In this document: piece after piece, positions 1-6,262 of the stretch
Position numbering within the stretch: position 1 is the stretch's first letter
Layout of the letters: every line of letters starts with the position of its first letter
From: CBDUUP01 sp965370435
GTDB taxonomy: Bacteria; Chloroflexota; Anaerolineae; Anaerolineales; UBA11579
Direction of reading: 5' to 3'
Assembly: GCA_965370435.1 (NCBI GenBank)
Contig: CBDUUP010000128.1
Location: 1 to 10,682, forward strand
DNA length: 10,682 nucleotides
Notes under the pieces: generated by a model
The model's database searches: none
What the model was told of the DNA's origin: nothing
What the model saw: only the letters and a program-made list of their open reading frames with translations
Position numbers and translations under genes: made by a program

Positions 1-1
1 T

Positions 2-1048
2 GGAGTATTTATGACTCCGCGTAACCAATACGAGAAGGACCTAGTGGAAATATGGGAAAAGACCTTGGGTGTTCATCCCATTGGCATGAAAGACAATTTC
101 TTTGAACTCGGTGGCGACTCATTTGCCGCAGTGGATTTATTCTTGCGAATTAATGATAAGTTTGATTATGACCTGCCAACTATAACTATCATCCAAGCGC
201 CGACAGTGGCGGAAATAGCGAAAATCTTGGAGTCGAAGAATTCAACATCAGAATGGCGTTCATTGGTCGGAATCCAAGTCATGGGGTCAAAACCACCTTT
301 CTTCTGTGTTCATGGATACGGTGGACATATTCTAAAATTTTCATCATTAGCAAAATATTTGGGAAAAGATCAGCCGTTTTATGGCCTGCGCGCAGTTGGT
401 CAGGATGGAAAAAAACCTCTTGATTCCATAGAGAAAATAGCCAACCATTACGTTCAAGAAATTCTGACTATCGAGAAAACAGGGCCTTACTATCTGGGAG
501 GTTACTCGTTCGGCTGCCTGATTGCCTTCGAAATGGCGATTCAACTACACAAGATGGAGCGCCAGGTTGGTGTGATGATTATGATTGATCCAAATAGGCG
601 AATTCTTTCCCCGCAGCCTCAGCGAGTCCTGAAAAAAATGAGAAAAACTCTTATAAAAAAGAATGGATTCGTTGTAGGTAATTTAAAAAATATAAACAGA
701 AAATTCCGAAACTGGGTAAAACAGAGACAAATAACGATAGCCCTGCAAACTGATCGACCAATTCCCAAGCCCCTCCGTACTTTTGCTATTTCCCATGCCA
801 ATGTGGGAGCCGGATTGCAATACAAACCCGGTACTTACTCAGGGCGGATCGTCTTTTATCAAACTCATCGCAATATTCAAATTCCTCATTTATTGTGGCA
901 GAAATATACTGGCGAGGGTATTGAAGTGCATGAGATACCAGGCAAGCACAGAGAGACCCTCGATGAACCATTCGTACAAGCATTGGCCGAGAAACTTCAA
1001 CAAAGCTTACATATGGGTCAAGAGGGGCAGAATCGTAGTAAAGCGTAG
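2..1048 (+). CDS. NRPS C-terminal part: peptidyl carrier protein plus type I thioesterase (5' partial)
   Basis: This is the end of a nonribosomal peptide synthetase. Residues (counted from the ATG at 11) about 5-75 form a carrier domain with the phosphopantetheine site GGDSF (Ser37). Residues about 95-330 form an alpha/beta-hydrolase thioesterase: the FCVHGYGG strand-turn, nucleophile elbow GGYSFG (Ser166), a probable acid at Asp193 and a probable catalytic His313 in GKHRETLDEP. The carrier holds the finished chain and the thioesterase releases it by hydrolysis or cyclisation. The frame stays open to the left edge, and the residues before the ATG (GVF, then MTPRN) match the usual adenylation-to-carrier linker of the type F-V-x-PRN. 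I therefore treat the ATG as internal. A GGAG five bases before it leaves a free-standing PCP-TE protein possible. The gene is AT-rich: bases 601-660 hold 22 G+C of 60, against 43 of 60 at 9541-9600. This hints at separate ancestry. The product is unknown. Confidence 0.88.
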   Translation, partial: GVFMTPRNQYEKDLVEIWEKTLGVHPIGMKDNFFELGGDSFAAVDLFLRINDKFDYDLPTITIIQAPTVAEIAKILESKNSTSEWRSLVGIQVMGSKPPFFCVHGYGGHILKFSSLAKYLGKDQPFYGLRAVGQDGKKPLDSIEKIANHYVQEILTIEKTGPYYLGGYSFGCLIAFEMAIQLHKMERQVGVMIMIDPNRRILSPQPQRVLKKMRKTLIKKNGFVVGNLKNINRKFRNWVKQRQITIALQTDRPIPKPLRTFAISHANVGAGLQYKPGTYSGRIVFYQTHRNIQIPHLLWQKYTGEGIEVHEIPGKHRETLDEPFVQALAEKLQQSLHMGQEGQNRSKA

Positions 1049-1069
1049 TATTTAAACCAGTAATTGTTA

Positions 1070-1202
1070 AGTGGATTTCGGAAAGTCCTTGAAATTACCG
1101 TCATTACAAGCGAAGCGTGGCAGTCTCTTTATAAGAGTGAAATTGCTTCGCCCTTACATGATTAGCGCTGTTACGTTTTTATAAGACCTATCGGAGTCCA
1201 CT
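1070..1202. mobile_element. MITE-like inverted-repeat element flanked by TA
   Basis: The ends TAAGTGGA (1068-1075) and TCCACTTA (1197-1204) are exact inverted repeats. Comparing 22 bases inward from each end (1068-1089 against the complement of 1204-1183) gives 16 identities, with most differences being transitions. The outermost TA on each side (1068-1069, 1203-1204) fits a duplicated TA target, as left by IS630/Tc1-mariner transposases. The 133-bp interior has no reading frame of note. It contains a second nested inverted repeat, GCGAAGC (1110-1116) with GCTTCGC (1145-1151), around a small CTCTT/AAGAG hairpin. The stretch 1099-1127 resembles the GTCATT-GCGAGCGAAGC type of dispersed intergenic repeat known from many bacterial genomes (from memory). 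Family assignment is inference. The element starts 21 bases after the NRPS stop codon and could also act as a transcript-end structure. Confidence 0.5.
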
Positions 1203-1253
1203 TATTCCTGATCCTAAATTCATCAAAGCCAATCGGGATTAGGGGGGGAGGGA

Positions 1254-1323
1254 GGTAAACAAGGAAACACGGAAACAGGTAAACAGGGAAAGGGAAACAC
1301 GTATACAGGTAAACAAGGAAAAA
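1254..1323. repeat. Imperfect octanucleotide tandem repeat
   Basis: About nine units in a row follow the pattern N-G-G/T-A-A-A-C-A. They are GGTAAACA (1254), AGGAAACA (1262), CGGAAACA (1270), GGTAAACA (1278), a shortened GGGAAA (1286), GGGAAACA (1292), CGTATACA (1300), GGTAAACA (1308) and AGGAAAAA (1316). A G-run (1241-1252) sits directly upstream. The units are contiguous, with no spacers, so this is a slipped-strand microsatellite and not a CRISPR. It runs into the left arm of the terminator at 1318. No function is evident. Confidence 0.7.
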
Positions 1324-1365
1324 CATCCTCCAGCAAGAGTTATCCACCACCGGAGGATGTTTTTC
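1318..1365. terminator. Symmetric (bidirectional) rho-independent terminator
   Basis: A perfect 14-bp inverted repeat, GAAAAACATCCTCC (1318-1331) and GGAGGATGTTTTTC (1352-1365), encloses a 20-base loop. On either strand the RNA would form an A-run, an eight-pair GC-containing stem and then five U residues. It can therefore end transcripts from both directions. It lies 69 bases beyond the stop of the leftward amidohydrolase gene (1435) and also downstream of the rightward NRPS gene. The loop is longer than usual for a terminator. Confidence 0.65.
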
Positions 1366-1391
1366 GTAGAGACGACCCGGTGGGTCGTCTC
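1366..1391. repeat. REP-like palindrome with GTAG head, copy 1
   Basis: GTAG (1366-1369) is followed by the stem GAGACGACCC (1369-1378) / GGGTCGTCTC (1382-1391) with a three-base loop. A GTAG tetranucleotide just 5' of an imperfect palindrome is the hallmark of REP elements recognised by RAYT transposases. The flank TTTTCGTAG (1361-1369) recurs exactly at 10164-10172, before the second palindrome. The element abuts the terminator at 1318-1365, so the two may form one compound structure. It follows the 3' end of the leftward amidohydrolase gene, a typical REP location. Confidence 0.6.
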
Positions 1392-1434
1392 CGGCAGAGC
1401 ATCCACAACCGCCCAACCCCTAATCACTAATTAT

Positions 1435-2853
1435 CTAATCACCCACCCTCTCATACCTCGGCGGCTTGATCTCCTCCGGGATGGGATTCGTATACGGATT
1501 CGCCTCCAGCGCCGCGTCAAACTCCTTCCGAATCGCCTCCAGGTGTTTGGGATCGGTATAAATGTCCATCGCCGCCAACGCCATGATCTTGGCCGCGTGC
1601 ATCATCCCCTTATGTCCGATAGAGCTTCCCACCGTCGCCACCACGCCCCAGGAATGGGCCGGCGCGCCGGTAGGCCAGCAGGCGGTGGTCAACATGCTCA
1701 CCGGCGCAGACCAACTCAGATCTCCCACGTCGGTTGAGCCGGTGATTACAAGGCCTTCATCCATAGAAGGGAGGTTGCCGCTGATGAGGGGTAGGTTCAA
1801 AACCTCTGGGGAGAGGCCAAAGGCGCTCGCCAGCCCTCCCAGGACGTTTCCTTCGTAGTTATCATTGATCTCTTGGGCGTAGGCGATTTCTTCCTCGGTG
1901 AATTCAAGCGGCCCGACTGCCTGCATGGCTTCGTATTGCAGATCTGCCAGGGCGTGGTTGTTGAGCACATTGGAAATGCCCGCGATGAAGATCTCCTCCA
2001 TTTTGGTCTCCGTCATCATCGCCGCGCCCTCGGCGACCTTGCGCACCCGGTTGGTGACCTCTTCCAATTCTGCCAGCAAGGGCGCACGGATGTAATACCA
2101 CACCTCCGCATTGGGAGGAACAATGTTGGGCGCTTCCCCGCCGTTGGTGATGACATAATGCATACGCACCTTCTCGGTGACGTGCTCCCGCAGGTAATTG
2201 ACGCCCACGTTCATCAACTCCACCGCATCCAACGCCGACCGACCCAAATGGGGCGAAGCCCCCGCATGGGCCGACTTGCCGTGGAAGCGGAACTTGAGTT
2301 CGTTCACCGCCACCATGCTGCCCTTGGCGGCCATGTTGGCGTACATGGGATGGAAATTGAAGGCCGCATCCAGGTCGTCAAACACACCCGCTCGAGCCAT
2401 GAATCCTTTCCCGCTGCCCCTCTCTTCCGCCGGGCAGCCGTAATAGCGCACAGTGCCGGGCGTGCCGGTGGACTCCAGCCAGGTCTTTACCGCCGCAGCA
2501 GAGGCCATACAGCCGGTGCCCAGCAGGTTATGCCCGCAGCCGTGGCCCGGCGCTCCCTCCACTATAGCTTCCTGAGAAGATTGCCTCTTCTGGGAGAGGC
2601 CCGGCAAAGCATCATATTCCCCCGCAAATCCGATAATTGGCTTGCCCTCTCCCCACTCGGCGATGAAGGCAGTGTTCATTTCTGCAACGTCCCAGGTGAT
2701 CTTGAATCCCTCTCCCTCCAGGAAGTCGGCTTGGAGCTTGGAGGCTTTGAACTCCTGGAAAGCGATCTCTGGATTGGTCCAAATTTCGTCCGCGATGGGG
2801 GTAAAACGAGGGGTGTTTTCATCCAGCCAGCTAATGATGTCTTGCTTTTGCAT
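1435..2853 (-). CDS. abgB: M20D amidohydrolase, p-aminobenzoyl-glutamate hydrolase subunit B-like
   Basis: This is a cytoplasmic metallo-amidohydrolase of peptidase family M20. Metal ligands expected for the family are present: GHGCGHN (residues 103-109; Cys106, His108), the PAEERGSG glutamates (143-144), His168 in NFHPM, and the late histidines His400 and His414 (IGHKGM). A lid/dimerisation domain lies at about 183-300, with AHAGASPHLGRSA at 195-207. The C-terminal GSTDVGD...W...P block and the closing PIPE motif resemble E. coli AbgB, as does the length (472 residues against about 480). AbgB with AbgA cleaves p-aminobenzoyl-glutamate, a folate breakdown product. No AbgA or AbgT gene is visible, so the true substrate may be another N-acyl amino acid or dipeptide. 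The start is supported by AAGGAG (complement of 2861-2866) seven bases upstream. It lies 85 bases downstream of the ATC hydrolase-like gene on the same strand and may be co-transcribed with it. Confidence 0.85.
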   Translation of the reverse strand: MQKQDIISWLDENTPRFTPIADEIWTNPEIAFQEFKASKLQADFLEGEGFKITWDVAEMNTAFIAEWGEGKPIIGFAGEYDALPGLSQKRQSSQEAIVEGAPGHGCGHNLLGTGCMASAAAVKTWLESTGTPGTVRYYGCPAEERGSGKGFMARAGVFDDLDAAFNFHPMYANMAAKGSMVAVNELKFRFHGKSAHAGASPHLGRSALDAVELMNVGVNYLREHVTEKVRMHYVITNGGEAPNIVPPNAEVWYYIRAPLLAELEEVTNRVRKVAEGAAMMTETKMEEIFIAGISNVLNNHALADLQYEAMQAVGPLEFTEEEIAYAQEINDNYEGNVLGGLASAFGLSPEVLNLPLISGNLPSMDEGLVITGSTDVGDLSWSAPVSMLTTACWPTGAPAHSWGVVATVGSSIGHKGMMHAAKIMALAAMDIYTDPKHLEAIRKEFDAALEANPYTNPIPEEIKPPRYERVGD

Positions 2854-2938
2854 TCATGGTCTCCTTGCGCGTAATGGTGTATTTTGGGATGGGTTCCGAC
2901 GTTATCCATTGACTCAAAAACTATGACCAATTCACCAA

Positions 2939-3673
2939 CTATCTCTCCTCCGGCAGCCGGTCAAAATTCACATCGCTATACGATACCACAATTTCCGCGG
3001 CCTCATCCCCAAAACGCTTGCCAAATTCATCCAGCGCCATTTTCATGGATCGCTCTCCAAGCCTGCCCAACTCAGCATGAACAACCTCGCCCAATGTTTT
3101 ATAGAGATGCCCCAGATGGTAGGCCCAGGGCATAACTGCCTTGTCGCCCAAGTCCGAGCGTTGTTTCTCCATCCATTGCAGGTTATCCGGGGTCAGGTCG
3201 GCCTGGTGAAAGACGAATTCACAACACGGCGCGCCGCCGCTCAAAGCGCCGTTGACTTCGATCTTGAGTTCCGAATTGAATCCGCGAACCAAAGCCTCAT
3301 CAACCTCCAGACAGTAGAGCCGTCCATAGGGGATCAAGCTCTCCTCCTCCCAGGTAGTATTCCAGGAACAAGAGTGGATCTGGACTTTGGCGTGGGGTGT
3401 GGTGTCTGTCATCTCCTGTTTGTGGGAGTCGCCTCCCCGGTCTCGCCACTCGCCATACAGCATAAAACTGCGCATGTCCAGGGCATGTCCGTCAGCCAGC
3501 GCTCGGAGCGCCATGCGCCTGCCCCGCTGCTCACCATACCGCCGCACCCCCTGGCGGATCGCACGCTCTCCCTTATCTTGCCCTGCCTGCTGGACCACTT
3601 CACGAGCGATCCAGCCAAAGAGCATGGCATGGTGGCGAGAGGTAAAGATATCTTCACCGCGGTCATTATTCAT
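2939..3673 (-). CDS. L-2-amino-thiazoline-4-carboxylate hydrolase family protein
   Basis: The 244-residue protein resembles the ATC_hydrolase family, named for an enzyme that opens the thiazoline ring of ATC on the way to L-cysteine. Visible family features are an N-terminal helical part (about 10-65) with RQGVRRYGEQRGRRMALRA, the DMRSFMLYGEW segment (67-76), Cys102 in HSCSWNTTW, the LYCLEVDEALVRGFN segment (119-133) and GGAPCCEFVFH (146-156; Cys150, Cys151). Many members have no tested substrate, so the family is more certain than the reaction. The frame is open to an ATG at 3841. I chose the ATG at 3673 because the protein then begins at the conserved part, and because the extra 56 codons would cover a strong opposite-strand promoter and a hairpin. 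A weak GGGAC precedes this start. The gene is divergent from the methyltransferase operon and precedes the AbgB-like gene. Confidence 0.72.
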   Translation of the reverse strand: MNNDRGEDIFTSRHHAMLFGWIAREVVQQAGQDKGERAIRQGVRRYGEQRGRRMALRALADGHALDMRSFMLYGEWRDRGGDSHKQEMTDTTPHAKVQIHSCSWNTTWEEESLIPYGRLYCLEVDEALVRGFNSELKIEVNGALSGGAPCCEFVFHQADLTPDNLQWMEKQRSDLGDKAVMPWAYHLGHLYKTLGEVVHAELGRLGERSMKMALDEFGKRFGDEAAEIVVSYSDVNFDRLPEER

Positions 3674-3702
3674 TTGAGTCCCATTTTTTCGAAAATTCGT
3701 CC

Positions 3703-3730
3703 TTGACAAATCATTAAAATTCTGTATAAT
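3703..3730 (+). promoter_or_regulatory. Sigma-70-type promoter P1, perfect -35 and -10 hexamers
   Basis: TTGACA (3703-3708), a 16-base spacer and TATAAT (3725-3730) give a consensus housekeeping promoter pointing rightward. The predicted RNA start is near 3737, just before a strong hairpin (3741-3773). The first gene downstream is the methyltransferase at 3966, so the leader would be about 230 bases. The promoter lies inside the upstream region of the leftward hydrolase gene. Confidence 0.7.
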
Positions 3731-3740
3731 AATAGTTGAT

Positions 3741-3773
3741 GGACGTCCGGGTGCCCCCCTCACCTGGGCGTCT
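3741..3773 (+). promoter_or_regulatory. Hairpin at the predicted 5' end of the P1 transcript
   Basis: GACGTCCGGGTG (3742-3753) pairs with CACCTGGGCGTC (3761-3772) over 12 positions, two of them G-U, around a seven-base C-rich loop. TGTCTTT follows, which is a poor U-tract. The hairpin would form almost at the first base of the P1 RNA. Possible roles are a stabilising 5' cap structure, an attenuator or a protein site; GGACGTCC (3741-3748) is itself a perfect 8-bp palindrome. The role is undecided from sequence alone. Confidence 0.5.
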
Positions 3774-3808
3774 GTCTTTAACGACGAGTAGGGAGGGGAA
3801 AACGTATT

Positions 3809-3834
3809 TTCCATAGCATAGAAGATTCCATAGC
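3809..3834. promoter_or_regulatory. Direct repeat TTCCATAGC x2, possible activator site
   Basis: Nine bases, TTCCATAGC, occur at 3809-3817 and again at 3826-3834, a centre spacing of 17 bp. They end 13 bases before the -35 box of promoter P2, where a response regulator or other activator could bind. The cognate regulator might be the one encoded in the downstream operon, but that is inference. Chance repetition cannot be excluded. Confidence 0.3.
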
Positions 3835-3847
3835 TAGGCAATTATAG

Positions 3848-3876
3848 TTGCTTTTTGTGTCAGTTCCCTATATAAT
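3848..3876 (+). promoter_or_regulatory. Promoter P2 for the methyltransferase/two-component operon
   Basis: TTGCTT (3848-3853), a 17-base spacer and TATAAT (3871-3876) make a plausible sigma-70 promoter 90 bases before the methyltransferase start. The -10 region lies in a run of alternating A/T. A small hairpin TTCTCTC (3933-3939) / GAGAGAA (3947-3953) just before the ribosome site could affect translation of the leader. Confidence 0.55.
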
Positions 3877-3965
3877 ATATTATGTGACTTTGATAACCTG
3901 CATAAGCTCCAAAAATTGCGGGAAACTAGTTATTCTCTCCGTTGGTGAGAGAAAGGAAGGATTTA

Positions 3966-4757
3966 ATGAATGACTCCAATGAAATACCCGATTTCCTGAA
4001 CCCGGAAATCCCCAGCCCATCCAGAGTTTATGACTATCTACTGGGAGGTCACCACAATTTTCCCTCCGATCGCGCAATAGCCGAACAAGCGTTGGCCGTA
4101 GATCCAAACATACGCTTGGCCGCTCATGTCAATCGCGCCTTTCTGCGCCGGGTGGTGAATTATATGTGCGAACAAGGGATTGACCAATTCCTCGATCTCG
4201 GCTCCGGCATCCCCACCGCGGGAAATGTCCACGATGTGGCCGGGAAGATCAATCCCAAAGCCAAGGTGGTGTACGTGGACCTTGACCCGGTAGCGGTCAA
4301 ACACAGCAAATCAATCCTGGTAGACGTACCTGGGGTTACGGCGATCCAGGCTGATGTTCGCCAATCGGAAGACATCCTCAACCATCCAGAAACCCAGCAA
4401 ATTCTTGATTTCAACCGGCCTATCGGTCTGCTCATGTTGACCGTGCTCCATTACATCCTTGATGATGAAGAAGCCTACGGAATCGTTAACGCATTTAGCG
4501 GTCATTTGGCCTCGGGAAGTTTTTTGGCGATCTCCCACGGCTCTACCGAAGCTTTCGAAGGACTTGAATTCTTGACCGAACAATTCAAGGCAGATACGCG
4601 AACAAAAGATAAAATTGCCGGGTTTTTCAAGGATTTCAAACTGGTTGAACCGGGGCTTGTGTATGCGCCTCTTTGGCATCCCGAAGGCGAAGAAGACATT
4701 TTTCTTAACGAGCCGGAGAAAGGATACAACATGGCAGGAGTCGGACGCAAACCTTAA
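3966..4757 (+). CDS. SAM-dependent methyltransferase, DUF574 (Methyltransf_19) family
   Basis: This is a 263-residue class I methyltransferase of the DUF574 group, common in Actinobacteria and also known elsewhere. Signs are the N-terminal PSPSRVYDYLLGGHHNFPSDR block (16-36), NRAFLRRVV (56-64), the SAM-binding strand QFLDLGSG (74-81) followed by a conserved N-V-H, the second strand VVYVDLDPVAV (101-111), and LLMLTVLHYILDDEEA. The usual LGGKDNF is LGGHHNF here. The methyl acceptor is unknown for the family. The ATG at 3966 has AGGAAGG five bases upstream; a TTG at 3942 in the same frame lacks such a site. It opens an operon: only 24 bases separate it from the sensor kinase, so it is probably expressed with the two-component pair and may be its output or a modifier. 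Confidence 0.88.
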   Translation: MNDSNEIPDFLNPEIPSPSRVYDYLLGGHHNFPSDRAIAEQALAVDPNIRLAAHVNRAFLRRVVNYMCEQGIDQFLDLGSGIPTAGNVHDVAGKINPKAKVVYVDLDPVAVKHSKSILVDVPGVTAIQADVRQSEDILNHPETQQILDFNRPIGLLMLTVLHYILDDEEAYGIVNAFSGHLASGSFLAISHGSTEAFEGLEFLTEQFKADTRTKDKIAGFFKDFKLVEPGLVYAPLWHPEGEEDIFLNEPEKGYNMAGVGRKP

Positions 4758-4781
4758 TACGATGTAAGGACAAGAAACCCG

Positions 4782-6260
4782 TTGAGTGACTCAAGCCAGG
4801 CATCACTTCAGGAGAACTTAGAGGCGTATAGTGGTTCCATTGCTGAACGCTGGTATGATGCGCTGCAAAAAACTAGTTTTATTCCTTACAGCCAGGAGGA
4901 ATCTCAGGAGAAGTTGACCGGACTTACCAGTCAACTTCTCTCCTTGTTTCTGGATGAGCAATTCGATCTCGCTAAAGCCAGGGATATTGGCGCAGAATTA
5001 GTGAGGATGAATTACGTCCACCCCACTTGCCTGGGAAAAACGCAATGGGTTCTGGTGGAAGAAATATTGGGGAAAGTGATCTTGCCAGATTCTCTTGAAA
5101 TGAGAGACCGTTTTGGGAAAATATTACTAGAGCTAACCACTGGTTATGTTGCTCAATTTGAACAAGTCCTTCAACGCCGGCAAGATCAGGCCCGCGCGGC
5201 CCTAATTGCCAGCCGCGAGGAAGTCCAAGAAGCATTAGAATCCAGCGAAGAAAGACTTCGCCATTTCATGGAATCTTCCAGAGATGGTATTGCTCTATAT
5301 GATTCCGAGCTAAATCTCTTAGATTTGAATAATAGTTCCTTGGAGACTTTAAGAGCTGAAAAAGATGAATTGATAGGAAAAAATATGGATGAAATATTCG
5401 CCGGAGTTCGAGAATCGGGCCGCTACGAAAAATACCGTGAAGTGATCCAAACCGGAGATCCATTCATCATCGAAGACCACATCCCCAATCTTCCCCATCA
5501 AGAGAATGTTTTTAGAGTAACCGCCTTCAAAGTAGGAAATGGTTTAGGCATTATCGCTACCGATATCACCGAGTTGAAGCGTTCTGAGGAGAAGCTGATA
5601 TCTGCCAACACTCGCTTGCAAGTACTGGCCCGCCAATTGGTCACCGCCCAGGAAGACGAGCGCCATAGGATTGCCAACAACCTTCACGATGAGATTGGTC
5701 AGATCATGACCGCCCTCACCCTCGACCTGGACGCTCTGAAAAATCTGATCCCCTCTGGGGATGAATCGCTTCAATCCCGCATCTACGACGCCCTCCGCTT
5801 AGTGGATACCAGTATGAAGAGCTTGAGCGAATTGTCAACCAGCCTTCATCCGCCAGCATTGGATAATTCGCCCCTCTCCGAGGTTATTGAAGGGCTGTGT
5901 ACTAATTTTTCCCACCGCGCCGAACGGAGAGTATTCTTCAACGCGGTCGATGATATCCCCCTCTTACCCGAATCCTACGCAGTTACTTTCTACCGGCTGA
6001 CCCAGGAAGGTTTAACCAACGTCGCCAAGCATGCGGAATGCAAATCTGTTTGGGTAAATTTTGATTGCGACGAGGAGTCGGTCAGCCTCTCTGTGGAAGA
6101 TGATGGAGATGGTTTTGATCCCCAAGCGGTGGTGGACGGAAACGGCCTGCAAGGACTTCGCGAACGCTTTGAAACTCTGGGCGGTGAACTTACCGTCGAT
6201 TCTCGAACCGGCCGCGGCACCCGGCTTACCGGGACATTGAAATTGGATAACCAGGATTGA
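4782..6260 (+). CDS. NarL-family sensor histidine kinase with RsbRD-like and PAS domains
   Basis: This is a soluble 492-residue kinase with no membrane segment or signal peptide. Residues about 12-132 resemble the RsbRD N-terminal sensor domain (AERWYDAL; an all-helical region ending in YVAQFEQVLQ). About 133-155 is a charged coiled-coil linker. About 155-268 is a PAS domain ending in the typical ATDITELKRSEE. Residues 283-365 are a HisKA_3 dimerisation domain with the phosphoacceptor His302 in NNLHDEIGQ. About 395-488 is the ATPase domain: N-box LTQEGLTNVAKHA (Asn413), G1 DDGDGFD and G2 GNGLQGLRERF. It should sense a cytoplasmic cue and phosphorylate the regulator encoded two bases downstream. 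The start is TTG at 4782, with AAGGA eleven bases upstream; there is no earlier good start after the methyltransferase stop, and the next ATG would cut into the sensor domain. The ligand is unknown. Confidence 0.92.
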   Translation: MSDSSQASLQENLEAYSGSIAERWYDALQKTSFIPYSQEESQEKLTGLTSQLLSLFLDEQFDLAKARDIGAELVRMNYVHPTCLGKTQWVLVEEILGKVILPDSLEMRDRFGKILLELTTGYVAQFEQVLQRRQDQARAALIASREEVQEALESSEERLRHFMESSRDGIALYDSELNLLDLNNSSLETLRAEKDELIGKNMDEIFAGVRESGRYEKYREVIQTGDPFIIEDHIPNLPHQENVFRVTAFKVGNGLGIIATDITELKRSEEKLISANTRLQVLARQLVTAQEDERHRIANNLHDEIGQIMTALTLDLDALKNLIPSGDESLQSRIYDALRLVDTSMKSLSELSTSLHPPALDNSPLSEVIEGLCTNFSHRAERRVFFNAVDDIPLLPESYAVTFYRLTQEGLTNVAKHAECKSVWVNFDCDEESVSLSVEDDGDGFDPQAVVDGNGLQGLRERFETLGGELTVDSRTGRGTRLTGTLKLDNQD

Positions 6261-6262
6261 GA

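Noticed and set aside
1254..1323. Possible CRISPR array
   Set aside because: Repeats are eight bases long and contiguous, with no unique spacers and no cas genes nearby.
1171..1427. Leftward short reading frames over the octamer repeat
   Set aside because: Their Leu/Phe/Thr-rich translation is simply the tandem repeat read through, with no ribosome site.
1873..2874. Long rightward reading frame opposite the AbgB-like gene
   Set aside because: It is a shadow of a GC-rich coding region; its His/Gly/Arg-rich translation has no domain, while the opposite strand has complete M20 motifs.
3674..3841. Upstream extension of the ATC hydrolase-like gene to an ATG at 3841
   Set aside because: The extra 56 codons cross a consensus opposite-strand promoter and a strong hairpin, and their translation shows no family similarity. 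The ATG at 3673 begins at the conserved region.
3942..3965. TTG start at 3942 for the methyltransferase
   Set aside because: The ATG at 3966 has an AGGAAGG site at ideal spacing, and that site lies inside the extension.
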